A stretch of DNA of 64,000 nucleotides, taken from NCBI GenBank assembly GCA_035555435.1, contig DATMGN010000033.1, positions 23,676 through 87,675 of the forward strand. Direction: 5' to 3'. Below, in pieces: positions 1-10,045 of the stretch (the stretch's first letter is position 1; each line of letters opens with the position of its first letter). The stretch is from 73-13 sp035555435. GTDB lineage: Bacteria; Actinomycetota; Actinomycetes; Actinomycetales; Microbacteriaceae. A program made the translations under genes and the position numbers. The notes below the pieces were generated by a model. The model worked only from the letters and a program-made list of their open reading frames with translations, did not search any database and was not told the DNA's origin.

Positions 1-713
1 GCGATCCGCAGCGTCGCGGTGAACGCCTCGAGGTACTCGGCCGCGCCCGGCTGGCCGAGCACGAAGTCGCGGATCCGCTCGTCGCGGCCGTCGAGCGCCG
101 CGAGCTCCGGGTCCCAGTACGGGTTCGGCAGGAAGCGCATGTCGCTCACGACGTCGGCGTCCGCGGGCAGGCCGTACTTGAAGCCGAAGCTCTGGATCGT
201 CAGCGAGACCCGGGGCGCGTCGTGCGCGGCGAAGCGGTCCAGGATCGCGGTCGTGAGCTGATGCACGTTGAGGTTGGAGGTGTCGAAGACGAGGTCGCTG
301 TCGCCGCGCAGATCCGCGAGCCGATCGCGTTCCGCGCGGATGCCGTCGAGCAGCGTCCCCCCGGCCTGCAGCGGGTGCGGACGGCGGACCTGCTCGAAGC
401 GGCGCACCAGGGCATCGTCGTCGGCGTCGAGGAACAGCACTCGCACCTGCGAGCGTCCTCCCCGCAGCGAGGCGATCGCCTGCTGCAGGTCGGAGAACAG
501 CACGCCCCCGCGGATGTCGACGACCGCCGCGATCCGCGGGAACGCCGTGCCCTCCTGGGCGCCCAACTCGACGAGCGGCTTGATCATCGACGGCGGGAGA
601 TTGTCGACGACGTACCAGCCGAGGTCCTCCAGGGCGTCGGCGGCGGTCGAGCGGCCCGCCCCGGACATCCCGGTGACGATGAGCAGCTCTTCACCAGGCG
701 CGTCGGTCGTCAT
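1..713 (-). CDS. rapZ: RapZ/YvcJ family nucleotide-binding protein, 3' end cut by window edge
   Basis: P-loop protein of the RapZ (YvcJ) family, which in other bacteria binds nucleotides or the cell-wall precursor GlcN6P and, in Gram-negatives, acts as an RNase E adapter. The reading frame from 713 begins MTTDAPGEELLIVTG and carries a Walker A-like GMSGAGRST near residue 15 and the family stretch DNLPPSMIKP. About 237 codons are visible; the family is about 290 residues, so roughly the last 50 are outside the window. Its ATG overlaps the uvrC stop codon (ATGA), so it is probably translated by coupling from uvrC. A uvrC-rapZ arrangement, often followed by yvcK and whiA, is usual in Gram-positive bacteria; those two would lie beyond base 1. 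Function in actinobacteria is not well defined. Confidence 0.9.
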   Translation of the reverse strand, partial: MTTDAPGEELLIVTGMSGAGRSTAADALEDLGWYVVDNLPPSMIKPLVELGAQEGTAFPRIAAVVDIRGGVLFSDLQQAIASLRGGRSQVRVLFLDADDDALVRRFEQVRRPHPLQAGGTLLDGIRAERDRLADLRGDSDLVFDTSNLNVHQLTTAILDRFAAHDAPRVSLTIQSFGFKYGLPADADVVSDMRFLPNPYWDPELAALDGRDERIRDFVLGQPGAAEYLEAFTATLRI

Positions 714-2611
714 GACCCACTCACTGTAGTCGGCCCGCCGTCCGGATGCAGACGGTCCACGATCGCCCGAGCGGTCGCCGCACCGATGCCGCGGACCGAC
801 TCGATCTCCTCCGCCGTCGCCGCCTTGACCGCCTTCGCCGAACCGAAGTGGCGCAGCAGCTCCTTGACCCGGGCCGGACCCACCCCCGGGATCTCCGCGA
901 GCACCGAACGCAGGTCTCGCTTGCGTCGCTCGCGCTGGAATCCGATCGCGAAGCGGTGCGCCTCGTCGCGCAGGCGCTGGACGAGGAAGAGCGCGTCGGA
1001 GTTGCGCGGCAGGATCACTGGATAGTCGGAGTCGGGCAGCCAGAGCTCCTCGAGGCGCTTCGCGATGCCGACGACCTCGATGCCGGCTGCCGACTCCCCC
1101 GCCTCGTCGAGCGCACGCCTCGCCGCGGCGACCTGCGGCTGACCGCCGTCGATGAGCAGCAGCTGCGGGCGGTAGGCGAAGCGCTTTCGGGACCCGCCCT
1201 CGGCCGGTGCCTCCGGCTCGTCGGCGAGCCGGGCGAGCCGCCGGGACAGCACCTGATGCACCGCGTCGGTGTCGTCGGTCGCCTGCTCGATCGAGAACTT
1301 CCGGTACTGGTCGCGCCGGGGCAGGCCGTCCTCGAAGACGACCATCGAGGCGACGATGTTCGTCCCGCCGAGATGCGACACGTCGAAGCACTCGATCCGA
1401 AGCGGCGCCTCGGGGAGCCCGAGCGCCTCCTGCAGGTCGGCGATCGCGTTGCTGCGCGCCGTGAAGTCGCTCGAGCGGCGCATCTTGTAGAGCACGAGCG
1501 CCTCCGCCGCGTTCTCCGCCGCCGTCCTGGCGAGCGCGACCTTCTCGCCGCGCTTCGGCACCGACACCTCGACGCGCCCGCGCTCGCCGCCCTCCGCGCG
1601 CCGATCCGTGAGCCAGAGCTCGAGCGGTGCGGCGTCCGGCGGCAGGGCGGGCACGTGGACGAGCCGCGGCGGCGTCGCATCGGCGTAGGCGGTCTCCAGG
1701 ACCGACTCGATGAGCTCCGGCAGCGGCACGTCGAGCTCCTTGTCGACCGTCCACGCGCGGACGCCGCGAATACGGCCGCCGCGGACGATGAACTGCTGCA
1801 CCGCCGCGGACAGCTCGTCGTCGGCGATGCCGAAGAAGTCCGCATCGAGATCCTCCGAGAGCACGACCGCGTTGCGCTCCAGCGCCCACTGCATCGCCTG
1901 GAGCTGATCCCGCAGGCGCGCCGCCTGCTCGTACTCCTGCGCCTCAGAGGCCTCGGTCATCCGCCGCCGGATGTCGCGGATGAAGCGCTGGTCGCCGCCG
2001 TCGAGGAACGCCGCGAAGTCGATCGCGATCGACTTGTGCTCCGCGGGCGTGACCCGCCCGACGCACGGCGCAGCACACTTGCCGATGTCGCCGAGCAGAC
2101 AGGGGCGGCCCGAGCGCTGCGCGCGCCGGTAGACGCCGTCGGAGCACGAGCGCATCGGGAACGCCTTGAGCAGCGTGTCGACGGTGTCGCGGATCGCCCA
2201 GGCGCGCGAGTAGGGGCCGAAGTAGCGCGCCCCGCGGATGCCGCGCGAGCGCGTCACCAGGATCCGCGGCACCTCGTCGCCGAGCGTGATCGCGACGTAC
2301 GGGTAGGACTTGTCGTCGCGGTACTGGACGTTGAACGGCGGATCGAACTCCTTGATCCACGTCCACTCGAGCTGCAGCGCCTCGAAGTCCGAGTTGACCA
2401 CCGTCCACTCGACGCTGCGCGCGGTGAGCACCATGCGCTTGGTGCGGTCGTGGAGGGTCGTGAGCGGCGCGAAGTAGTTCGAGAGCCGAGCGCGCAGGGA
2501 CTTGGCCTTGCCGACGTACAGGATGCGACCGCGTTCGTCACGAAAGCGATAGACGCCGGGCTTCTGTGGGATCTCCCCCGTCCGCGGACGCCAGGGCAGG
2601 TCCTCGGCCAC
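710..2611 (-). CDS. uvrC: Excinuclease ABC subunit C
   Basis: Makes the two incisions around a bulky DNA lesion in nucleotide excision repair, recruited by damage-bound UvrB. The 633-residue product has an N-terminal GIY-YIG nuclease domain (KPGVYRFRDERGRILYVGKAKS, Arg and Tyr residues present), a UVR segment near residues 205-240 that contacts UvrB, the RNase H-like endonuclease domain with its conserved aspartate in IECFDVSHLGG, and two C-terminal helix-hairpin-helix motifs (IPGVGPARVKELL, VRGIGAATARAI). The start is set at a GTG two bases downstream of the uvrA stop; the open frame runs further up but only over uvrA. The stop overlaps rapZ by four bases. uvrA lies directly upstream, so uvrA-uvrC-rapZ look like one transcript. 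Confidence 0.96.
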   Translation of the reverse strand: MAEDLPWRPRTGEIPQKPGVYRFRDERGRILYVGKAKSLRARLSNYFAPLTTLHDRTKRMVLTARSVEWTVVNSDFEALQLEWTWIKEFDPPFNVQYRDDKSYPYVAITLGDEVPRILVTRSRGIRGARYFGPYSRAWAIRDTVDTLLKAFPMRSCSDGVYRRAQRSGRPCLLGDIGKCAAPCVGRVTPAEHKSIAIDFAAFLDGGDQRFIRDIRRRMTEASEAQEYEQAARLRDQLQAMQWALERNAVVLSEDLDADFFGIADDELSAAVQQFIVRGGRIRGVRAWTVDKELDVPLPELIESVLETAYADATPPRLVHVPALPPDAAPLELWLTDRRAEGGERGRVEVSVPKRGEKVALARTAAENAAEALVLYKMRRSSDFTARSNAIADLQEALGLPEAPLRIECFDVSHLGGTNIVASMVVFEDGLPRRDQYRKFSIEQATDDTDAVHQVLSRRLARLADEPEAPAEGGSRKRFAYRPQLLLIDGGQPQVAAARRALDEAGESAAGIEVVGIAKRLEELWLPDSDYPVILPRNSDALFLVQRLRDEAHRFAIGFQRERRKRDLRSVLAEIPGVGPARVKELLRHFGSAKAVKAATAEEIESVRGIGAATARAIVDRLHPDGGPTTVSGS

Positions 2612-2613
2612 CG

Positions 2614-5502
2614 CTAGCTCGCCTTGGTGGCCGCGCCGAGCATCTCCCGGAGGAATGCGCCCGTGTAGCTGCCCTCGACCCGCGCGACCTCCTCCGGAGT
2701 CCCCGCCGCGACGACGAGCCCGCCGCCGGATCCGCCTTCGGGCCCGAGGTCGATGATCCAGTCGGCCGCGGAGACGACGTCGAGGTTGTGCTCGATGACG
2801 ATGACCGTGTTGCCCTTGTCGACGAGCCCGTCGAGCACCTCGAGCAGCCGTCGGACGTCCTCGAAGTGCAGTCCCGTGGTCGGCTCGTCGAGGACGTACA
2901 CGCTGCGGCCCGTGCTGCGCTTCTGCAGCTCCGTCGCGAGCTTGACACGCTGGGCCTCGCCGCCCGACAGCGTCGTCGCAGACTGGCCGAGCCGGACATA
3001 GCCGAGGCCGACGTCCACGAGGGTCTTCAGGTAGCGGTGGATGCCGCTGATCGCCTCGAAGAACTCGGCCGCCTCCTCGATCGGCATGTCGAGCACCTCG
3101 GAGATGTTCTTGCCCTTGTAGCGCACCGCGAGCGTCTCGCGGTTGTAGCGCGCTCCGCCGCACACCTCGCAGGCGACGTAGACGTCGGGGAGGAAGTTCA
3201 TCTCGATGCGGATCGTGCCGTCGCCCGCGCAGTTCTCGCAGCGACCGCCCTTGACGTTGAAGGAGAACCGGCCCTGCTGGTAGCCGCGCGCCTTCGCGTC
3301 CGGGGTATCGGCGAACAGCGCGCGGATCTTGTCGAAGACCCCGGTGTAGGTCGCGGGGTTCGAGCGAGGCGTGCGTCCGATCGGCGCCTGATCGACGTGC
3401 ACGACCTTGTCGAGCTGGTCGACGCCCGTCACGCGGGTGTGGCGGCCGGGGATCTGCCTGGCGCCGTTGAGCTCGTTCGCGAGCACCGTGTAGAGGATGT
3501 CGTTGACGAGACTCGACTTGCCGGAGCCGGAGACGCCCGTCACGGCGGTCATGACCCCCAGCGGGAAGCTCGCGGTGACATCGCGGAGGTTGTTCTCCCG
3601 GGCGCCCTCGACCGTGATCTGGCGCTTGGGGTCGACCTTCCGGCGGGCGCGGGGCTGGAAGACCGTCCGCCGACCCGCGAGGTAGTCCCCCGTGATCGAC
3701 TCGCGGTTGCGCAGCAGCTCCTCGTACCCGCCCGAGTGGACGACCTCGCCGCCGTGCTCGCCCGCCCGCGGCCCGATGTCGACGATCCAGTCCGCCGTCC
3801 GGATGGTGTCCTCGTCGTGCTCGACGACGATGAGCGTGTTGCCGAGGTCGCGCAGCTTGACGAGCGTGTCGATGAGTCGTCGGTTGTCGCGCTGGTGGAG
3901 GCCGATCGAGGGCTCGTCGAGCACGTACAGCACGCCCGTGAGCCCGGAGCCGATCTGGGTCGCGAGTCGGATGCGCTGCGCCTCGCCGCCGCTCAGCGTC
4001 GCGGCGGCGCGCGCCAGGTCGAGATAGCCGAGCCCCACCTCGAGCAGGAACTCCAGCCGCAGCCGGATCTCGCGCAGCACCTGGGCCGCGATCTTCGCCT
4101 GGCGCTCATCCAGCTCAACCGTCTGGACGAACGCGGTCGCCTCGGTCAGGCTGAGCGCGCAGACATCCCAGATGGACCGGCCGTCGATCGTGACCGCGAG
4201 GACCTCGGGCTTGAGCCGCTGGCCGCCGCAGACGGCGCAGGGGACCTCGCGCAGGTAGGCCTGCATGCGCTGTCGCTGCGAATCGCTCTCCGCCTCGATC
4301 CACTTGCGCTCGACGTAGGGAATGACGCCCTCGTACCCGGCCGTGTAGCTCATGGTGCGGCCGAAGCGGTTCTTCCACTTGACGACGACCTTGAAGTCCT
4401 TGCCGCGCAGCACCGTCTCGCGGATCTCCTCCGGGAGATCTCGCCACGGCGTGTCGAGGGAGAAGTCGAGGTCGTCGGCCAGGCCGCCGAGCACCCGCTC
4501 GAAGTACTCGAAGAGCGACTTGCCGCCCGAGGCTGCCGACCAGGGCAGCAGCACCCCCTCGGCGATCGACAGCGCGGTGTCGCCGAGCATGAGCTCCTCG
4601 TCGACCGCCATCCGGCTGCCGAGGCCCGTGCACTCGGGACAGGCGCCGAACGGGGCGTTGAAGGAGAAGGTCCGCGGCTCGATCTCGGTGAGGGCGATGG
4701 GGTGCCGGTTGGGGCAGGACAGCTTCTCGGAGAACGTGCGCCACGCGGCGTCGCCCGGCTCGTCGACGAAGTTGACGGCGACGAGCCCGTCGGTCAGGCG
4801 CAGCGCCGTCTCGAGCGAGTCCGTGAGCCGGGTGAGGAGCTCGGGCGAGGCGACGAGCCGGTCGACGACGACCCCGATGTCGTGCTTGACCTGCTTCTTG
4901 AGCGCGGGCGGCTCGGCGAGCTGGACGATCTCGCCGTCGACGATCGCGCGCGAGTAGCCCTGGGCGCTGAGCTCCTGGAAGAGCTCGACGAACTCGCCTT
5001 TCTTCTGGCTCACGACGGGCGCGACGAGCTGGTACCGGGTCCCCTCGGCCAGCTCCATGAGGGTGTCGGCGATCTGCTGGACGGTCTGGCGCTGGATCCG
5101 CTCGCCGCAGATCGGGCAGTGCGGGACCCCGACCCGCGCCCAGAGGAGGCGCAGGTAGTCGTAGATCTCGGTGATGGTGCCGACGGTCGAGCGCGGGTTG
5201 CGGTTCGTCGACTTCTGGTCGATCGAGACCGCGGGCGAGAGCCCCTCGATGAAGTCGACGTCGGGCCGGTCCACCTGGCCGAGGAACTGGCGCGCATACG
5301 CGCTCAGCGACTCGACGTAGCGTCGCTGGCCTTCCGCGAAGATGGTGTCGAACGCCAGTGAGGACTTGCCCGAGCCGCTCAGGCCCGTGAAGACGACGAG
5401 GGCGTCACGCGGGATCTCGAGGTCGACGTCCTTGAGATTGTGGACGCGTGCGCCGCGCACACTGAGGCGGTGGGAGCCCGGCACAGGCGTGATCAACGGC
5501 AC
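2614..5502 (-). CDS. uvrA: Excinuclease ABC subunit A
   Basis: Damage-sensing ATPase of nucleotide excision repair; dimerises and loads UvrB at lesions. The 962-residue product, normal for the family, shows two ABC-type ATPase modules: the first with GLSGSGKSS near residue 40 and LSGGEAQRIRLA, the second with GVSGSGKSS near residue 660 and LSGGEAQRVKLA. Zinc-binding cysteine pairs are visible (CPICGERI, CAVCGGQR, CEVCGGARYN). The start is a GTG (GTGCCGTTGATC); no better ATG precedes it. uvrC follows after two bases. In actinobacteria uvr genes are usually under SOS/LexA or damage control, but I saw no clear LexA box in the 51 bases upstream. Confidence 0.98.
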   Translation of the reverse strand: MPLITPVPGSHRLSVRGARVHNLKDVDLEIPRDALVVFTGLSGSGKSSLAFDTIFAEGQRRYVESLSAYARQFLGQVDRPDVDFIEGLSPAVSIDQKSTNRNPRSTVGTITEIYDYLRLLWARVGVPHCPICGERIQRQTVQQIADTLMELAEGTRYQLVAPVVSQKKGEFVELFQELSAQGYSRAIVDGEIVQLAEPPALKKQVKHDIGVVVDRLVASPELLTRLTDSLETALRLTDGLVAVNFVDEPGDAAWRTFSEKLSCPNRHPIALTEIEPRTFSFNAPFGACPECTGLGSRMAVDEELMLGDTALSIAEGVLLPWSAASGGKSLFEYFERVLGGLADDLDFSLDTPWRDLPEEIRETVLRGKDFKVVVKWKNRFGRTMSYTAGYEGVIPYVERKWIEAESDSQRQRMQAYLREVPCAVCGGQRLKPEVLAVTIDGRSIWDVCALSLTEATAFVQTVELDERQAKIAAQVLREIRLRLEFLLEVGLGYLDLARAAATLSGGEAQRIRLATQIGSGLTGVLYVLDEPSIGLHQRDNRRLIDTLVKLRDLGNTLIVVEHDEDTIRTADWIVDIGPRAGEHGGEVVHSGGYEELLRNRESITGDYLAGRRTVFQPRARRKVDPKRQITVEGARENNLRDVTASFPLGVMTAVTGVSGSGKSSLVNDILYTVLANELNGARQIPGRHTRVTGVDQLDKVVHVDQAPIGRTPRSNPATYTGVFDKIRALFADTPDAKARGYQQGRFSFNVKGGRCENCAGDGTIRIEMNFLPDVYVACEVCGGARYNRETLAVRYKGKNISEVLDMPIEEAAEFFEAISGIHRYLKTLVDVGLGYVRLGQSATTLSGGEAQRVKLATELQKRSTGRSVYVLDEPTTGLHFEDVRRLLEVLDGLVDKGNTVIVIEHNLDVVSAADWIIDLGPEGGSGGGLVVAAGTPEEVARVEGSYTGAFLREMLGAATKAS

Positions 5503-5553
5503 CGTTCAAGTGTAGAGAGCACCCCTGACATCGAGCCGGGACGCCGGTCGCGA

Positions 5554-6369
5554 TCAGTCGCCCTGCGCCCGGGCCGCGACCTCCTGCCAGGCCGACCACT
5601 CCGCGAGCCGCCGCTCGTAGTCGGCGGTCGCGACCTGGAGGGGCGAGCTGCCCAGGAAGAGCCGCAGGGGCGGCTCGTCCGCGTCGACGACCGCGAGGAT
5701 CGCGTCGGCCGTCGCCTGCGGGTCGCCGGCGACCATGGGCCGCGAGCGCCGCGCCTCGCGCAGCGGCTCGTAGGGCGGCAGCGGGTCCGCGTGCACGGCC
5801 GAGGGACCGGCCCAGTCCGTGCCGTACGCGGTCGGCTCGATGAGCGTCACCGAGACGCCGAACGGCGCGAGCTCCGCCGCGAGCGCCTGCGAGAAGCCCT
5901 CGAGGGCCCACTTCGAGGCGTTGTAGAGCCCGAGGTTCGGGAACGCGCTGACCCCGCCGATCGAGGAGACCTGCAGGATGTGCCCCGAACCCTGCTGACG
6001 CAAGTACGGGATGGCCGCCTGCGTCACCCACAGCGCACCGAAGACGTTCGTCTCGATCTGGTCGCGCGCCTGCTGCTCGCTGACCTCCTCGATCGTGCCG
6101 AACAGCCCGTACCCCGCGTTGTTGACGACGATGTCGAGCCCGCCGAAGTGGTCGTGGGCCTCGCGCACGGCGGCGAACGCGGCGGCCCGGTCCCGCACGT
6201 CGAGCTCGAGCGGCAGCACCTGGGTGCCGTAGCGCTGCGCGAGCTCGCCGAGGGTGCGCACGTCGCGCGCGGACGCCGCGACCCGATCGCCCCGCTCGAG
6301 GGCGGCCTGCGCCCAGATGCGGCCGAAGCCCCTCGATGTCCCGGTGATGAACCACGTCTTCGTCGTCAT
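5554..6369 (-). CDS. Short-chain dehydrogenase/reductase (SDR) family oxidoreductase
   Basis: Classical NAD(P)-dependent SDR of 271 residues. It shows the cofactor motif TGTSRGFG near the N-terminus, the structural NNAGYG motif, a serine in VSSIGG and the catalytic YxxxK as YNASK. SDRs reduce or oxidise alcohols/ketones, but the substrate cannot be told from sequence; the TGTSRGFG variety is common in actinobacterial ketoreductase-like SDRs. I start it at the ATG at 6369 (MTTKTWFITG) rather than a GTG two codons upstream. A small palindrome, TGACACGGATGTCA at 6380-6393, sits 11 bases before the start codon and could be an operator. The gene separates uvrA from uvrB and has no evident repair role. 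Confidence 0.92.
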   Translation of the reverse strand: MTTKTWFITGTSRGFGRIWAQAALERGDRVAASARDVRTLGELAQRYGTQVLPLELDVRDRAAAFAAVREAHDHFGGLDIVVNNAGYGLFGTIEEVSEQQARDQIETNVFGALWVTQAAIPYLRQQGSGHILQVSSIGGVSAFPNLGLYNASKWALEGFSQALAAELAPFGVSVTLIEPTAYGTDWAGPSAVHADPLPPYEPLREARRSRPMVAGDPQATADAILAVVDADEPPLRLFLGSSPLQVATADYERRLAEWSAWQEVAARAQGD

Positions 6370-6419
6370 GGCCACAGCCTGACACGGATGTCAACGCTCC
6401 GGGCGGGGATGACGCAGAA

Positions 6420-8495
6420 CTACCGCACGTGCCCGGCGCTCTCCATCGCTCGCAGGTCGCGCTTGAGCTCCTGCACCTCGTCCCGCAATCGCGCCGCGAG
6501 CTCGAACTTGAGCTGGTCGGCGGCGGCGATCATCTGGTTCGTGAGGTCGGCGATCGTCGCCTCGAGCTCGGCCGCGCCGGCCGCGGCGATCCCCTCCCGC
6601 CCCAGCAGCGGCACGGGCTGGGGGCCCTTGCCCGCACCCGCGCCCCGCTCGCCGAGCATCCTCGCGGTGTCGGCCTGCTCGCGCATGAGCCCGTCGGTGA
6701 TGTCCGCGATGCGCTTGCGCAGGGGCTGCGGATCCACGCCGCGCTGCGTGTTGTAGGCGATCTGCTTCTCGCGTCGGCGGGCCGTCTCGTCGATCGCCAG
6801 GCGCATGCCGGCGGTGATCTTGTCCGCGTACATGTGCACCTCGCCGCTCACGTTGCGCGCGGCGCGGCCGATCGTCTGGATGAGACTCGTGGAGGAGCGC
6901 AGGAAGCCCTCCTTGTCGGCGTCGAGGATCGCGACGAGCGAGACCTCGGGCAGGTCGAGACCCTCGCGCAGCAGGTTGATGCCGACGAGCACGTCATAGA
7001 CCCCGGCGCGCAGCTCCGTGAGCAGTTCGACACGACGCAGCGTGTCGACATCGGAGTGGAGGTAGCGCACGCGCACGCCGTGCTCGCCGAGGAAGTCGGT
7101 GAGCTCCTCGGCCATCTTCTTGGTGAGCGTCGTGACGAGCACGCGCTCGTCGCGTTCGACGCGCAGCCGGATCTCCTCGAGCAGATCGTCGATCTGGCCC
7201 TTTGAGGGCTTGACGACGACGAGCGGGTCGACGAGTCCGGTCGGCCGGATCACCTGCTCGACGACGCCGTCGGCAAGGCCGAGCTCGTAGGCCGCCGGGG
7301 TGGCCGACAGGTAGACCTTCTGGCCGACGCGCTGCAGGAACTCCTCGAACTTGAGGGGACGGTTGTCGAGGGCCGATGGCAGCCGGAAGCCGTGATCGAC
7401 GAGCGTGCGCTTGCGCGACGCGTCGCCCTCGTACATCGCGCCGATCTGCGGGACGGTCACGTGCGACTCATCGATCACGACGAGGAAGTCCTCGGGGAAA
7501 TAGTCGAGCAGCGTGTGGGGCGGCTCACCGGGCGAGCGCCCCTCGATGTGGCGCGAGTAGTTCTCGATCCCGCTGCAGAAGCCGAGCTGCTCGAGCATCT
7601 CGAGGTCGAAGGTCGTGCGCATGCGCAGCCGCTGCGCCTCCAGCAGCTTGCCCTGGCGCTCCAGCTCCGCGAGGCGTTCGGCGAGCTCGTCCTGGATGCT
7701 GCCGATCGCCCGGCGGATGGTCGTGGGGCTCGCCGCGTAGTGCGTCCCGGGGAAGATCGAGACCGCGTCCATGCTCGACACGACCGCACCGGTGAGCGGA
7801 TGCAGCGTGTAGAGGGCCTCGATCTCGTCGCCGAACATCTCGATGCGGACCGCGAGCTCCTCGTACATCGGGATGATCTCGATGGTGTCGCCCTTGACCC
7901 GGAACTTGCCGCGCGAGAAGTCGTAGTCGTTGCGGTCGTACTGCATGTCGAGCAACCGCCGGATGAGCAGCTCGCGATCCAGGCGCTGCCCCACCTGGAG
8001 CGGCAGCATCGCCTCGAGGTAGTCCTCGGCCGCGCCGAGACCGTAGATGCACGAGACGGTCGACACGACGACGACGTCCCGGCGGGACAGCAGCGCGTTG
8101 GTCGTCGAGTGGCGCAGGCGCTCGACCTCGGCATTGACCGAGGAGTCCTTCTCGATGAAGGTGTCCGTCTGCGGGACGTACGCCTCGGGCTGGTAGTAGT
8201 CGTAGTAGCTGACGAAGTACTCGACCGCGTTTTCCGGAAGCAGCTCGCGGAACTCGTTCGCGAGCTGGGCGGCGAGCGTCTTGTTGTGGCTGAGCACGAG
8301 CGTGGGGCGCTGGACCTGCTCGATGAGCCACGCCGTGGTCGCCGACTTGCCCGTGCCCGTCGCGCCGAGGAGCACGACGTCGGTCTCCCCCGCGTTGACC
8401 CGCGCGGCGAGCTCCGCGATCGCGGCCGGCTGGTCACCGCCGGGCAGGTACTCGCTCACGACCCGGAACGGTCGCACCGCGCGTGTCGGCTCCAT
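6420..8495 (-). CDS. uvrB: Excinuclease ABC subunit B
   Basis: Central helicase-like factor of nucleotide excision repair: receives damaged DNA from UvrA, verifies the lesion with its beta-hairpin and recruits UvrC. The 691-residue form has Walker A GATGTGKS, the hairpin region YYDYYQPEAYVP, the Walker B-type box VIDESH, helicase motif VI QTIGRAARN and a C-terminal UVR domain (LKFELAARLRDEV) that binds UvrC. I chose the ATG at 8495 (MEPTRAVRPF), which matches the usual start of actinobacterial UvrB; an in-frame ATG ten codons upstream would overlap coaE by 20 bases. coaE lies ten bases upstream of the chosen start. Confidence 0.97.
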   Translation of the reverse strand: MEPTRAVRPFRVVSEYLPGGDQPAAIAELAARVNAGETDVVLLGATGTGKSATTAWLIEQVQRPTLVLSHNKTLAAQLANEFRELLPENAVEYFVSYYDYYQPEAYVPQTDTFIEKDSSVNAEVERLRHSTTNALLSRRDVVVVSTVSCIYGLGAAEDYLEAMLPLQVGQRLDRELLIRRLLDMQYDRNDYDFSRGKFRVKGDTIEIIPMYEELAVRIEMFGDEIEALYTLHPLTGAVVSSMDAVSIFPGTHYAASPTTIRRAIGSIQDELAERLAELERQGKLLEAQRLRMRTTFDLEMLEQLGFCSGIENYSRHIEGRSPGEPPHTLLDYFPEDFLVVIDESHVTVPQIGAMYEGDASRKRTLVDHGFRLPSALDNRPLKFEEFLQRVGQKVYLSATPAAYELGLADGVVEQVIRPTGLVDPLVVVKPSKGQIDDLLEEIRLRVERDERVLVTTLTKKMAEELTDFLGEHGVRVRYLHSDVDTLRRVELLTELRAGVYDVLVGINLLREGLDLPEVSLVAILDADKEGFLRSSTSLIQTIGRAARNVSGEVHMYADKITAGMRLAIDETARRREKQIAYNTQRGVDPQPLRKRIADITDGLMREQADTARMLGERGAGAGKGPQPVPLLGREGIAAAGAAELEATIADLTNQMIAAADQLKFELAARLRDEVQELKRDLRAMESAGHVR

Positions 8496-8505
8496 GCGAA
8501 CCAGG

Positions 8506-9123
8506 CTACGCGTGACCCCTGACATCGCTCAGCGAACGCCAGAGCTCGTCGACCTGCGCGAGCGTCGCCTCGCGGGAGCCCGAGTTGTCGATGACGTGAT
8601 CGGCGATCGCGAGGCGCGCCTCCTCGCTCGCCTGACTGCGGATACGGCCGCGGGCGTCCGCCTCGCTCATGCCCCGGTCCTCGACCATGCGGCGCACCCG
8701 CTCCTCCTCGGGCGCGGAGACCACGACGATCTCGTCGAACCGGGGAGCCAGCCGGACCGCGTTCTCGGCGAGCAGCGGCACGTCGTAGACGACGATCGCG
8801 TCGGGGTCGGCGGACTCCGCCGCGGCGAAGGCCGCGCTCGCGAGGCGCTGGACCTCGGGGTGCACGATGGCGTTCAGCGCCGCGAGCCGCTCGGCGTCGC
8901 GGAAGACGATCGCGCCGAGCGCGGGACGGTCGAGCGAGCCGTCCGGCAGCCGTAGCCGTTCGCCGAACTCGGCCAGCACGCGCTGCAACCCCGGGCTTCC
9001 CGGCGCCACGGCGTCGCGCGCGAGCGCGTCGGCATCGACGACGACGGCCCCGAGCTCGGCGAGACGCGCCGACACGAGACTCTTGCCCGAGGCGATCCCG
9101 CCCGTCAACCCGATGAGTCGCAC
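8506..9123 (-). CDS. coaE: Dephospho-CoA kinase
   Basis: Last step of coenzyme A synthesis: phosphorylates the 3'-hydroxyl of the ribose of dephospho-CoA using ATP. The 205-residue protein begins MRLIGLTGGIASGKS, with the family P-loop GGIASGKS, followed by the VVDADALAR motif and VVYDVPLLAE. The length is that of the bare kinase; some actinobacterial CoaE proteins carry an extra C-terminal UPF0157 domain, absent here. The start codon is GTG. It is followed after ten bases by uvrB. The coaE-uvrB neighbourhood is common in actinobacteria. Confidence 0.95.
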   Translation of the reverse strand: MRLIGLTGGIASGKSLVSARLAELGAVVVDADALARDAVAPGSPGLQRVLAEFGERLRLPDGSLDRPALGAIVFRDAERLAALNAIVHPEVQRLASAAFAAAESADPDAIVVYDVPLLAENAVRLAPRFDEIVVVSAPEEERVRRMVEDRGMSEADARGRIRSQASEEARLAIADHVIDNSGSREATLAQVDELWRSLSDVRGHA

Positions 9124-9151
9124 CCCGCCATGCTAGGCGGGCGCGAGAATC

Positions 9152-9190
9152 TTGAGCCAACGTTGAGCTTCGCCAAGGCGGGTCTTGAGC
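9152..9190. promoter_or_regulatory. Three TTGAGC direct repeats spaced 11 and 22 bases, candidate response-regulator box
   Basis: TTGAGC occurs at 9152-9157, 9163-9168 and 9185-9190, that is at 11- and 22-base steps, so on one face of the helix. Such phased direct repeats are the usual target of OmpR/PhoB-type winged-helix regulators, and a gene for one starts at 9313. The site lies in the 189-base gap between divergent coaE and that regulator. That it is bound by the regulator is inference; no -35/-10 pair is clear beside it. Confidence 0.4.
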
Positions 9191-9312
9191 GCGGCGGCGT
9201 AACGTCGGAATCCGATGTCGTCGCCGGACCCGAAACGGCGGCGCTCATCGGCTCCTCCTCCCGCGGGTATCATCACCGCGAGGGCCGACGATGGCCCGGG
9301 TGAGGCAGGGGC

Positions 9313-10041
<729 letters not shown>

Positions 10042-10045
10042 GGCG

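Noticed and set aside
2566..5361. 931-codon open frame on the plus strand
   Set aside because: It lies antiparallel to uvrA, whose protein has all family motifs; its translation is Arg/Glu/Asp/Ala-rich low-complexity text of the kind given by the opposite strand of GC-rich genes.
8496..8525. Upstream ATG start for uvrB
   Set aside because: It would overlap coaE by 20 bases and add ten residues not expected for the family; the ATG at 8495 gives the usual N-terminus.
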